Positions 16,542 through 24,891 of a DNA stretch of 33,389 nucleotides are shown in pieces (positions within the stretch are counted from its first letter, which is position 1; every line of letters begins with the position of its first letter). A program made the position numbers and the translations under genes. Source of the stretch: B1 sp044370475 (lineage in GTDB: Bacteria > Bacteroidota > Bacteroidia > UKL13-3). Below the pieces are notes generated by a model, which was given only the letters and a program-made list of their open reading frames with translations, made no database searches and had not been told where the DNA came from. The stretch is taken from assembly GCA_044370475.1 (NCBI GenBank), contig JBILVK010000024.1:1-33389 (forward strand). Reading direction: 5' to 3'.

Positions 16542-19500
16542 ATGACAACTCCTTCCACAATTAATATAGAAGACAACAACCTGTTATTTGAGATTAATTC
16601 GGAAGGATTTTGTGTTAAAGCCAATAAAACTGTTTACACCCTTACAGGGTATTTGCCCCAAGAATTTATTGGGAAGAAGTTTAGGGATTTCTTAGAGATT
16701 GATGGTAATTATTTAAACAAAATTGCCGACAAAATAACTACACAAGAGCAATTGGTAGTTAGTTTTGATTGTCATATAAAACACAAATCTGGCAACCTTA
16801 TTTTTGTTTCTTGGTCTATGTATTGGTTAGCGCATAACAATATAGTTACCTGTATAGGCAAGCCCTTTTCTGCAAGTGAACATAAATTGGTGGAAGAAAA
16901 CCTTGAAATGCATTTGTTTAATTCGATACATGAGTGCATACAAGAGAACAAAAACAAAAAGGAATTACTAGATGGTGTTTGCAAGATTTTATTGAAGTCA
17001 AATAAATGCAATTTAATATGGTTTTGGGAAATTGAAAAGCACAAGAAGCTTAGTTTAATATACAAAGACTCTTCTTTTTTTATTTCCAATGAGGCTTTGG
17101 TTCAAACCGATTTTTTAAAAGGATTAATTGAGGAGCACAAATTAGAAAAGGGCTTAGAGAGCTTAGTTTTAAAGGACTTTAAGGAGGGCCCTCATGCAAA
17201 TATTTTGGGCACTGTAAGGTTTAGCCATTGCGTTTTGATTCCGATAAATGGCTTTGGTGAGGACCAAATTATTGCCGGCATTGCGCTAGAAGAATCGGGC
17301 GAGTTATTACCCCATAAAATAGAAACTTTAGTAAAAATTTGTCTTAAATTAGGCAAAGCTCTTGGGGTTTTAATAGGCGAAGAGAAGTTGTTGATTAATG
17401 AAAGTTCGCTGAATAAATATATTAGGGAACTGAATTTGTTGAATGAGGTAAACAATCAAATATTAACGATAAAAAGTGAGGAGGAACTTATAAGGCAAAT
17501 CCTAAACACCTTAATTTTAAAGGGGGGATATAGAATATCTTGGATTACCTTTTTTGAAAAGGGTAAAGAAAAGGAGAAGGACATTTTGCCTTTGTATATT
17601 GCAGGTGAAACTGAATATGCAGTTGATTTAAAATTTGACTTAAACGACCCTGAGACCTTGAAGGGTCCAGCAGCTGATTGCATATTAACACTCAAAACGA
17701 GTACACTAAACTCTACTCAAGACGACCCAAACTACGGATTATGGAAAGAGAAAGCCCAGAAGCATGGGTTGGCCTCTAGTATCAGTATATATTTGGATTT
17801 AGAGGGGAATGAAAAAGGGGTGATTTGCATTTATTCTCAGCGTAAAAATGCATTTGATTATAGGGAAACATTGATTTTGGAGCGTTTATGCCACAATTTG
17901 GCATATGCTATTAATGGATTAAGGAATATAAAGCAGAGCTATCAAATAAAATCGACTTTAAAAGAGACAAAAAAAATACTTGAAGATTACAGACAAGCCT
18001 TAGATCAAATTGCGATTATTTCTATTACAGATTCATTGGGGTTGATTACTTATGTAAATAAAAACTTTGAAGATAATTATGGAATAAGCAATGGGCAAAT
18101 AATTGGGGAGAGTCATAGTTTAATAAGCAGTGGGTATCATAAGGTTGAATTTTGGGCAGATTTATGGAATACCATTAAAGCTGGGCAGGTATGGACTGGC
18201 GAGATAAAAAACATAGATAAGGAAGGTAAAGAGCGCTGGTACGATACTACTATCTATGGATTTACGGATTCGGATAACAATCCCTATCAATATATGAGTT
18301 TATCTTGGGATATAACCAGTCAATTGGCGATAAAAGAAAAAGACAAACTGATAACTAGAATTATTGAGTCTTCTCAGGATGCCATCTATTCAGTAGATTT
18401 AAAAGGAAACATTTGTTCGTGGAATGAAGGAGCAGAAAAACTATTTGACTATAACGCATCTGAAACCATAGGAAAACCTGTATTTGATATTTTATCTAAT
18501 GAGTTTTTCTCAAGCGAAAAAGATATAAGCAATGCCATTATAAATGGGAATAATATTGAACAGTTTGAAACGATTGTTCTCAGAAAAAACAAGGAGTTTG
18601 TTCATGTAAATATGTCGGTTTTCCCTTTAAGAAATGAGCAAAATGAATTGATTGGTTATACAAAAATTTTAAGGGACATAAATAGAGAGAAGATAGCGGA
18701 GTTAAGGGCAGAAAAATTTTCTACAGATTTAAATTTACGAGAGAAGCAATTTTTGCTCATGGAAAAGCTCTCTGACATTTCAAAGGATCACAACATTTCA
18801 ACTAACGAAATACTAGCTCAAATAGTAGACTTGATTCCAAAATCTATGCAATTCTCTGAAATTGCCAGTGCAAAAATAATGCATGGGAATAGCACCTTTG
18901 TGAATATTGGATTTAAGGAAAGTGATAATTACATCACCTGCTCAAAGCATGAAAATACAGAAGCCTCTCACTTAATAATTTACTACCCAGACGGAATAGA
19001 ATTTAGAAATGAGGAAAAGCTGCTTATTGAATTGGTTTGTAACTGGACAGAATTAATTTCGAATACAAGGGCATACAGTCAATCGCTAAATGAGCGGATT
19101 AAAGAAATAAATTTACTGATAGAATTGAATAAAATTTTTAATCAAGACGACACTGAATTAGATTTATTATTTGAGAGTTTCACGCAAAAAATACCTCAGG
19201 CATGGCATTCTCCGGAGAATACGGCTGTAAAAATAAAATACGGAAACAAGGTATTCTATTCCCATAAATTCAACACATTCTATCAATCGATTGAAGAAGA
19301 TTTTGAAACGCTTGACGAAAAAAACGGGAGCATACAGGTTGTTCTTTTAGAGAATTTAAACAATGGAGAGGATAACTTTCTTGAGGAAGAAAAGAATTTA
19401 TTGAAGGCAATTTCAATTAATATTCAGGCAAAATTAGATCAATTAATTTTAAGGAAAAATATAACCAATTCAGAGGTTAGATTAAACAAGATTATTGATT

Positions 19501-20474
19501 ATTCGAGCACGGCATATATGCTGCTCAATCAAAATCTCGATATTATATATAGCAATAAGAAATCGCTTGAGTTTGGTAAAACTTTCTACAACCTTGATTT
19601 AAGTAAGGGTAAGAACATTATTACAGACCAAAATGGGGAGAAATCTGAAGATTTTGAACTTGCATTTTCAAAGTTGGATGCTACCAATGAAATTCAATTT
19701 ATCAATGAGCATATTGATAAGGACGGAGGTATTCATGTTTTTGAAGTAAGGCTTTTTAAAACCAAAAATCCAAAGCTGAAGGAGTTTGAAATTATATTGA
19801 TTGCTACTGATATTTCACATTTAAAACAAAGGGAAGAGGATGTAAATAATCTGGTTAATCTTTTAAAGGAATTAAACTTTATTACTTCGTTTGAGATTAG
19901 CCATGAGTTTCATAAACTGCAATCTATTGTTGAGTTGGTGCAAGATTTAGATATGGTGGATCATGATTTGAAATCGATTTTTTCTCATAGCAATGAGACC
20001 TTTAAAAAGGCCAATGCATCCATTAGAAAATTAATTGAGAGGATAAATATCCCACTTAAAGAGGAAATGGCCATTGCCAATAGCTTAAAGCGTATTGAGA
20101 AAATTATATTGATTGATGATGATGAAATTAGCAACAAAATTAGCTCAAAAATTCTCGAGAAGTTTTTTGATCCAATACAAATAATTTCATTTGAAAACGT
20201 AGATGATGCTAGCTCCTACTTTAAATCTACAGGCGACAGTGGGAATAATATTATATTGTTGGAAGTAAATTTAGGGAAGAATGACGGAAATAAATTCTTG
20301 GAGAGCTATATTTCCAATAAATTTAATTCCCCAATTCTGCTTATGGGTTATAGTTCGGAGGGACAAGTACAAAAAGTGCTATCAAATTATTCATTTGTAA
20401 AAAACTATATTCAAAAACCAATTAACAAAGACACGGCTGAAAAAATATTTACAAAAAAAGCATTGGTTGACTAG
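16542..20474 (+). CDS. Multi-PAS/GAF sensor with degenerate kinase core and pseudo-receiver
   Basis: 1310 residues, no membrane segment. Order: PAS (5-115), GAF (125-280), GAF (295-460), PAS (475-595), PAS (605-720), GAF-like segments (735-845 and 855-970), PAS (980-1095), a DHp-like helical pair (1098-1170) and a receiver (1185-1305). The DHp part keeps a histidine (His1121, ISHEFHK) at the place of the H box of the next gene (TSHNLRAP), but no HATPase domain follows. In the receiver the acidic cluster (Asp1192-1194) and Lys1292 are kept while the phospho-acceptor is Glu1241 (ILLEVNLG; LDINM in the neighbours) and the Thr/Ser position is altered (LLMGYSS). It therefore cannot be a normal kinase or phosphorylated receiver. 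First gene of the operon; 15 nt before the kinase gene. Confidence 0.85.
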   Translation: MTTPSTINIEDNNLLFEINSEGFCVKANKTVYTLTGYLPQEFIGKKFRDFLEIDGNYLNKIADKITTQEQLVVSFDCHIKHKSGNLIFVSWSMYWLAHNNIVTCIGKPFSASEHKLVEENLEMHLFNSIHECIQENKNKKELLDGVCKILLKSNKCNLIWFWEIEKHKKLSLIYKDSSFFISNEALVQTDFLKGLIEEHKLEKGLESLVLKDFKEGPHANILGTVRFSHCVLIPINGFGEDQIIAGIALEESGELLPHKIETLVKICLKLGKALGVLIGEEKLLINESSLNKYIRELNLLNEVNNQILTIKSEEELIRQILNTLILKGGYRISWITFFEKGKEKEKDILPLYIAGETEYAVDLKFDLNDPETLKGPAADCILTLKTSTLNSTQDDPNYGLWKEKAQKHGLASSISIYLDLEGNEKGVICIYSQRKNAFDYRETLILERLCHNLAYAINGLRNIKQSYQIKSTLKETKKILEDYRQALDQIAIISITDSLGLITYVNKNFEDNYGISNGQIIGESHSLISSGYHKVEFWADLWNTIKAGQVWTGEIKNIDKEGKERWYDTTIYGFTDSDNNPYQYMSLSWDITSQLAIKEKDKLITRIIESSQDAIYSVDLKGNICSWNEGAEKLFDYNASETIGKPVFDILSNEFFSSEKDISNAIINGNNIEQFETIVLRKNKEFVHVNMSVFPLRNEQNELIGYTKILRDINREKIAELRAEKFSTDLNLREKQFLLMEKLSDISKDHNISTNEILAQIVDLIPKSMQFSEIASAKIMHGNSTFVNIGFKESDNYITCSKHENTEASHLIIYYPDGIEFRNEEKLLIELVCNWTELISNTRAYSQSLNERIKEINLLIELNKIFNQDDTELDLLFESFTQKIPQAWHSPENTAVKIKYGNKVFYSHKFNTFYQSIEEDFETLDEKNGSIQVVLLENLNNGEDNFLEEEKNLLKAISINIQAKLDQLILRKNITNSEVRLNKIIDYSSTAYMLLNQNLDIIYSNKKSLEFGKTFYNLDLSKGKNIITDQNGEKSEDFELAFSKLDATNEIQFINEHIDKDGGIHVFEVRLFKTKNPKLKEFEIILIATDISHLKQREEDVNNLVNLLKELNFITSFEISHEFHKLQSIVELVQDLDMVDHDLKSIFSHSNETFKKANASIRKLIERINIPLKEEMAIANSLKRIEKIILIDDDEISNKISSKILEKFFDPIQIISFENVDDASSYFKSTGDSGNNIILLEVNLGKNDGNKFLESYISNKFNSPILLMGYSSEGQVQKVLSNYSFVKNYIQKPINKDTAEKIFTKKALVD
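17099..17108 (+). repeat. GGTTCRRACC motif, copy 6 (GGTTCAAACC)
   Basis: Exact copy in the multi-PAS gene, read as V-Q-T. Confidence 0.7.
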
Positions 20475-20489
20475 GCAAAAAAAATAAAA

Positions 20490-22331
20490 ATGAACTATCC
20501 AATTGACCCCAAATTATTAGAGACCATTTTTTCTGTGAGCAACGAGCCCATTATGATTACTGATGCTAAATCGAACGGCGATATGCCAGATATTTTATAT
20601 TGCAATCAGGCTTTTTTAGATATGACAGGCTATTCTTATGAAGAAATTATTGGTCAGCGACCAAGTATTCTTGCTGGTAGAGATAGCTCGCTGGAGGACT
20701 TAATTTTGTTAGGTGAATTTATTAAAGAAGAAAGATCAGGAAAGTTTGAAATCTTAAACTACAAAAAAGATGGGAGCACCTTTTGGAACAGATTTGAGAT
20801 AACCCCAATTAAAAACGAACAGTCGATTTGCACACATTGGGTTGCATTTGAGCGCGATGTAACAGAAAACCATACTTACCATCAAAAGTTATTGGAATCG
20901 GAGTTTAAATTTAAGAGTTTGGTTCAAAACTCTGCAATTGGCATCTATATTATTAACGATAAAAAGAAGTTCGAATTTACCAATCAAAAGTTTAGAGATA
21001 TTTTTGAGTATGATGAAATAGAAACAAAGAATCTTTCTATGGAAGATTTTATTGTAAAAGAAGACATTGAAAAAGCTAGGAAGCTAGTGGATGATAGGAT
21101 TTCTGGAAAAATCCTAGAAACGCAATATGATTTGAATATTTTCACCAAAAGTGGGCAATTAAAAACGATTGAAACACATGGGAGTAGAACAATTTTTAAT
21201 GGAAAACCTGCCATTATTGGAACGCTAACAGATATAACAGAGAGAAAGAAATCGAACGAGAAAATCAGGAAATATTCGGAGGCTATTGAGCAATCGGATG
21301 CATCTGTTGTCATAACCGATTTAAATGGAAATATTGAATATGTTAATCCTGCATTTTGTAAAATCACAGGCTATACACCAGAAGAGGCAATTGGGCAAAA
21401 TTCACGCATTCTAAAAACGGATTACAATGAAAAGCAATCGCATGAAAACCTTTGGCGCAATCTTAACAATAATTTACCATGGCGAGGAATCTTTTGCAAC
21501 AAAAAGAAAAATGGGGATTTGTATTGGGAGCAAGCAGTGCTTTCCCCTATTTTTAATGAACAAGGCATAAAGACAAATTATGTGGCTGTAAAGGAGGATA
21601 TATCAGCACGCGTTCAATTAGAAAATGAAAAAGAAAAGCTCATTGAGGAGCTCACAGCAAGTTTAAAAGATCTGAAACAATTTACTTATATTACTTCTCA
21701 TAATTTAAGGGCTCCAATTACCAACTTGATAGGTATAATTGAGTTGCTAGACATGGATTTAATAGAAGATAAAACCACACTCTTGTTGCTCGAAGGCTTC
21801 AAGAAATCTACCTTAAAACTTAATGAAACACTTCAAGACTTAATTCAAACCTTAATTATAAAAGAGGACACGAAATCAGAAAAAACCTTGGTAAATTTTG
21901 ATTCCCTTTTTGAACAAGTATCTCATAGCATACAAAACCTTTTGGAGGAAGAAAAAGCGACCATTCAAATTGATTTTTCTAAGGCCCCAGAGGCAATGCT
22001 AATTAAGCCCTATATAGAGAGTATTTTCTTAAACCTTATTACTAATTCAATTAAGTATTCTCGTCGAGGTATACCAGCTTTAATTCAAATACATTCATAC
22101 AAAGAGGAGGCAAAACTCATTATTGAATTTAAGGACAATGGCTTGGGGATGGACTTAGAAAAAATAAAAGATAGGCTATTTGGGTTATACCAAAAGTTCC
22201 ATACCAATAAAGACAGTAAAGGTATCGGATTATATTTGGTTAAATCACATGTAAAGGTTATGAATGGCAGTATTGAAGCCTATAGTAAACCAAATGAAGG
22301 AACAATTTTCAAAATAATTTTTAATCAATAA
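20490..22331 (+). CDS. Cytoplasmic PAS-domain sensor histidine kinase
   Basis: 613 residues. Three PAS domains (about 8-125, 137-252, 262-375), a coiled linker, DHp with phospho-accepting His404 (ITSHNLRAPITN), and a complete HATPase_c: N box (LNLITNS, Asn515/Asn519), G1 (DNGLGMD, Asp549) and G2 (GIGLYLV). No membrane segment, so it senses an intracellular signal. PAS1 resembles a LOV domain in overall pattern (ITDAK, NYKKDGSTFWN) but has GQRPSILAG where LOV proteins have GxNCRFLQ, so the photoactive cysteine and flavin contacts are absent. It is followed 3 nt later by the first receiver gene, so the two CheY-like receivers are its likely phosphorylation targets. No output domain is encoded nearby. 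Confidence 0.92.
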   Translation: MNYPIDPKLLETIFSVSNEPIMITDAKSNGDMPDILYCNQAFLDMTGYSYEEIIGQRPSILAGRDSSLEDLILLGEFIKEERSGKFEILNYKKDGSTFWNRFEITPIKNEQSICTHWVAFERDVTENHTYHQKLLESEFKFKSLVQNSAIGIYIINDKKKFEFTNQKFRDIFEYDEIETKNLSMEDFIVKEDIEKARKLVDDRISGKILETQYDLNIFTKSGQLKTIETHGSRTIFNGKPAIIGTLTDITERKKSNEKIRKYSEAIEQSDASVVITDLNGNIEYVNPAFCKITGYTPEEAIGQNSRILKTDYNEKQSHENLWRNLNNNLPWRGIFCNKKKNGDLYWEQAVLSPIFNEQGIKTNYVAVKEDISARVQLENEKEKLIEELTASLKDLKQFTYITSHNLRAPITNLIGIIELLDMDLIEDKTTLLLLEGFKKSTLKLNETLQDLIQTLIIKEDTKSEKTLVNFDSLFEQVSHSIQNLLEEEKATIQIDFSKAPEAMLIKPYIESIFLNLITNSIKYSRRGIPALIQIHSYKEEAKLIIEFKDNGLGMDLEKIKDRLFGLYQKFHTNKDSKGIGLYLVKSHVKVMNGSIEAYSKPNEGTIFKIIFNQ

Positions 22332-22334
22332 ATC

Positions 22335-22760
22335 ATGTTAAAAAATGTATTACTGGTAGATGATGACGATGTAACATTGATGATCTGTAAGTTAAGGCTT
22401 AAAAAATCACAATTCTGCGAAGATGTTTATACGGCAGATAATGGAGAGGAAGCAATTCAATTTTTTAGGGATCAAGTGAATTTACCTCCATCGGAAAGAA
22501 CCATTCCTGAACTAATTTTCTTAGATATTAATATGCCGATTTTAAATGGTTGGGATTTTTTGGAGGAGTTTGACAGGAGCTTTTCACCAATGTTTCCTCA
22601 TATTAAAATAAAAATACTGAGCTCCAGTGTTGACCCAAAAGACCAAGAAAAAGCCGCAAAGCATCCGTTAATCATGGGATTTATAACTAAACCCTTAACA
22701 GATGATAATTTAAAGGAACTACTCAATTCGGATGAATTAAAATCTCTTGCGGGAATTTGA
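22335..22760 (+). CDS. Single-domain response regulator (CheY/Rcp1-like), copy 1
   Basis: 141 residues forming one receiver domain. The acidic pocket is VDDDDV near residues 8-12, the phospho-acceptor Asp is in IFLDINMP, the Ser/Thr position is in ILSSS, and the conserved Lys is in ITKPL. No DNA-binding or enzymatic domain follows, so it acts by binding a partner or by phosphotransfer. It begins 3 nt after the kinase stop. The next gene is a close paralogue (about 55-60% identical in an alignment by eye). Confidence 0.92.
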   Translation: MLKNVLLVDDDDVTLMICKLRLKKSQFCEDVYTADNGEEAIQFFRDQVNLPPSERTIPELIFLDINMPILNGWDFLEEFDRSFSPMFPHIKIKILSSSVDPKDQEKAAKHPLIMGFITKPLTDDNLKELLNSDELKSLAGI

Positions 22761-22786
22761 TAGGATACAAAATAATTAATTTTGAT

Positions 22787-23188
22787 ATGTTTAATCACAT
22801 AATGCTAATTGATGATGACGATGTAACTCTTTTGATTTGTGAATTACGTTTGAAGAAAAGTGATTTTTGCGAAAAAGTAACATCATTATTAAGCGGCTCA
22901 GAGGCAATTGACTATTTTAAAAAGCAGGCTGAATTACCGGAGGAGGAAAGAAATATCCCAGACCTCATTTTCTTGGACATAAATATGCCTGCAATGAGTG
23001 GATGGGAATTTATTGATGAGTACAATAAATTTGCAAGCATTCTTCCCGAAATCCCCATTGCAATCTTGAGTTCTTCTGTAGACCCCGAGGATGCAGAAAA
23101 GGCCAGTTTTATTCCGTGTATCAAGGGATTTATAAGCAAGCCACTTACAGAAGATAGCTTAAAAAAACTGAATAGATTACTTGAATAA
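22787..23188 (+). CDS. Single-domain response regulator (CheY/Rcp1-like), copy 2
   Basis: 133 residues from the ATG at 22787. A TTG at 22757 opens a longer frame, but it adds ten residues with no counterpart in copy 1 and overlaps that gene. The domain has LIDDDDVTL, IFLDINMP with the phospho-acceptor Asp, ILSSS, and the conserved Lys in ISKPL. Tandem duplicate of the preceding gene, sharing DDDDVTL, LRLKKS, the LPxxERxIPxLIFLDINMP stretch and LSSSVDP. It lies 26 nt downstream and ends the operon. The 20-nt gap to the convergent helicase stop is almost filled by the GGTTCAGACC palindrome. Confidence 0.9.
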   Translation: MFNHIMLIDDDDVTLLICELRLKKSDFCEKVTSLLSGSEAIDYFKKQAELPEEERNIPDLIFLDINMPAMSGWEFIDEYNKFASILPEIPIAILSSSVDPEDAEKASFIPCIKGFISKPLTEDSLKKLNRLLE

Positions 23189-23208
23189 AATCATCGGTTC
23201 AGACCGAA
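23189..23208. terminator. Possible shared hairpin between convergent receiver and helicase genes
   Basis: The 20-nt gap contains the palindrome TCGGTTCAGACCGA (5-bp arms, 4-nt loop) next to the T-rich ATTATTTTC, which would form a weak hairpin for both transcripts. It overlaps motif copy 7. Confidence 0.35.
23196..23205 (+). repeat. GGTTCRRACC motif, copy 7 (GGTTCAGACC)
   Basis: Exact copy located in the intergenic gap between two convergent stops. Confidence 0.75.
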
Positions 23209-24408
23209 TTATTTTCTCTTGGGTTTGAAAGATTTGCGGGGGAAACTAGGTCTTGAAGTTTTAGGAGAATAGATTGGACCGGCTCCTAAAGATGGTGGTA
23301 AAGGCAACTTTGGAATTTCTTTTTCTATAAGTGCTTCAATGGCGTGAAACCTGCGTTGGTCTTTTTCATTGATAAATGTAATGGCAGTACCTTTGGATTC
23401 TGCCCGGGCAGTTCTTCCAATTCTATGTACATAATCTTCTGGGTCTGGTGGCACATCAAAATTTACCACTAAATCTATCCCATCAACATCTATTCCGCGC
23501 GATAAAATATCGGTTCCAATGAGCACTTGCACTTTTCTGCTTCTAAACTCATTCATTAAATCTTCGCGTTCTTTTTGCTCTAGGTCTGAGTGGAACGACC
23601 TTGCTTTTAATCCGATTTTTTTAAGCTCAAATTGGAGGCTTTTTACCTTTTCTTTGGTTCCGGCAAATATGATGACACTTTGATACGAAGTCTCTTTAAA
23701 AATTTCGCCTAGGAGCGGGATTTTTTGAGGATCGTATGTGAGATATGCTTGTTGCAAAATACCTTCTGCAGGCTTAGAAATTGAGATGCTAATTTGCTCT
23801 GGTTGGTATAATATTTTTGCCGCAAGTGTTCTGATTTTTGGAGGCATTGTTGCGGAAAACAAGAGTGTTTGCCTATCTTTTGGTAGGTATGAAATGATTT
23901 TTACGATATCATCATAGAAACCCATATCTAACATTCTATCTGCTTCATCGAGAACAAGGTGCTCCAGTTTATCAAATTTGATATCTCCGGAGGCCAATTG
24001 AGAGATAAGGCGACCAGGAGTAGCAATAATGATATCTGCGCCTGCTTTTAATGCCTTCTTTTGTTGGTCCCAAATGGCGCCATCTCCCCCACCATAAATG
24101 GCTATGGAACTAACCGGCACATAATAACTAAATCCTTGAACTTGTTGATCTATTTGCATAGCAAGCTCACGTGTTGGAGCCAAGATTAGCGTATTTAAAT
24201 GGCTATGATCTGACTCTACAATTTTGTTAATGATGGGCAAAACATAGGCTGCTGTTTTTCCAGTACCTGTTTGAGCACATGCTATTAAATCCTTATGTTC
24301 TAAAATAACAGGAATGGCTAATTCTTGAATGGGTGTTGGCTTGTTGAACCCCATTGCGTCTAACGCATCAAGAAGTCCGTAATCGAAATAAAAATCGTCG
24401 AATGTCAA
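23209..24408 (-). CDS. DEAD-box RNA helicase, RhlE-like
   Basis: 399 residues from a TTG at 24408, giving MTFDDFYFDYGLL, the form RhlE-like proteins usually take at the N-terminus. A GTG at 24447 opens a longer frame but lies inside an inverted repeat. The helicase core is complete: Q motif (PTPIQELA), Walker A (AQTGTGKT), Ia (PTRELA), TPGR, DEAD box (LDEADRMLDMGF), SAT, and HRIGRTAR, followed by a basic tail (SFPRKSFKPKRK) likely to bind RNA. Such proteins unwind RNA in ribosome assembly, RNA decay or cold adaptation; which of these applies is not evident. It may be transcribed with the upstream small membrane genes or from its own promoter in the 106-nt gap. Confidence 0.9.
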   Translation of the reverse strand: MTFDDFYFDYGLLDALDAMGFNKPTPIQELAIPVILEHKDLIACAQTGTGKTAAYVLPIINKIVESDHSHLNTLILAPTRELAMQIDQQVQGFSYYVPVSSIAIYGGGDGAIWDQQKKALKAGADIIIATPGRLISQLASGDIKFDKLEHLVLDEADRMLDMGFYDDIVKIISYLPKDRQTLLFSATMPPKIRTLAAKILYQPEQISISISKPAEGILQQAYLTYDPQKIPLLGEIFKETSYQSVIIFAGTKEKVKSLQFELKKIGLKARSFHSDLEQKEREDLMNEFRSRKVQVLIGTDILSRGIDVDGIDLVVNFDVPPDPEDYVHRIGRTARAESKGTAITFINEKDQRRFHAIEALIEKEIPKLPLPPSLGAGPIYSPKTSRPSFPRKSFKPKRK

Positions 24409-24434
24409 AGTAATATTATTTTTTGCAAGATAGG

Positions 24435-24468
24435 TGTAATTGGGCACATTCTATTTTGCCCAATTACA
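24435..24468. promoter_or_regulatory. Perfect 11-bp inverted repeat in the helicase leader
   Basis: The arms TGTAATTGGGC (24435-24445) and GCCCAATTACA (24458-24468) are perfect complements with a 12-nt AT-rich loop. No U-tract follows on the minus strand, so it is not a typical terminator. It sits 27-60 nt before the helicase start and could be an operator or an RNA structure. Confidence 0.55.
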
Positions 24469-24504
24469 TTTATAATTTATCGCTTAAATCTAGCCATGGA
24501 CCTT

Positions 24505-24514
24505 GGTTCAGACC
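24505..24514 (+). repeat. GGTTCRRACC motif, copy 8 (GGTTCAGACC)
   Basis: Exact intergenic copy directly next to the stop codon of the small membrane gene (24515). Confidence 0.75.
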
Positions 24515-24880
24515 TTAGGCTGTTGCGCTTTCTTTTGATTTTCTTTTGCCCCTAAAGAATAAATAAAGGTTGAGAAACAACATTATTCCTAGGTAAATAG
24601 AGAACCAACCTATTTTATAGGCCAAAATCTCGAGGAGTTCTCTGGTAGCAACAATTTCATAAGCTACATTCATAATGATGAAGGCAAAACCAATGTTTAA
24701 CAAATAGAAACCAACTTTAAATAAGTGGTTGGTGGCGTCTGCAATGGCCTCTCTTCCTCGAAAAATATCTATCATAAAAATTCGGCCATTGCTAAATAAA
24801 ACATTAGCAACATAAATAGTTAAAGCGATGGTTACGGGCAAATAAATGGCATAGGCCATTACTACAAAATTTGTGTTCAT
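24515..24880 (-). CDS. Small membrane protein of unknown function, paralogue of the next gene
   Basis: 121 residues with three to four membrane helices (about 6-28, 55-75, 84-108) and a basic C-terminus (FFRGKRKSKESATA). No family recognised. It shares with the neighbouring 123-residue protein the pattern YxPVTxxxTI near residues 13-22, the hydrophilic loop starting NxRGxxF/FLMQMF, and GxYLLNxGxAxIxxN near residues 57-70. Last gene of the operon headed by the GbsR-like regulator; 11 nt follow the paralogue's stop. The fold and function are open; a membrane stress or envelope role would be speculation. Confidence 0.75.
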   Translation of the reverse strand: MNTNFVVMAYAIYLPVTIALTIYVANVLFSNGRIFMIDIFRGREAIADATNHLFKVGFYLLNIGFAFIIMNVAYEIVATRELLEILAYKIGWFSIYLGIMLFLNLYLFFRGKRKSKESATA

Positions 24881-24891
24881 AAATTTAATTG

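Noticed and set aside
20511..20865. A blue-light LOV photoreceptor in the histidine kinase
   Set aside because: The cysteine and flavin-contact residues of LOV domains are replaced (GQRPSILAG), so light sensing through flavin is unlikely.
22757..22786. TTG at 22757 as start of the second receiver
   Set aside because: It overlaps the first receiver's stop and adds residues without a counterpart in the paralogue; the ATG at 22787 aligns the two proteins.
24435..24468. The inverted repeat as an intrinsic terminator of the membrane-protein operon
   Set aside because: No run of U follows the stem in the minus-strand direction, so the terminator reading is weak.
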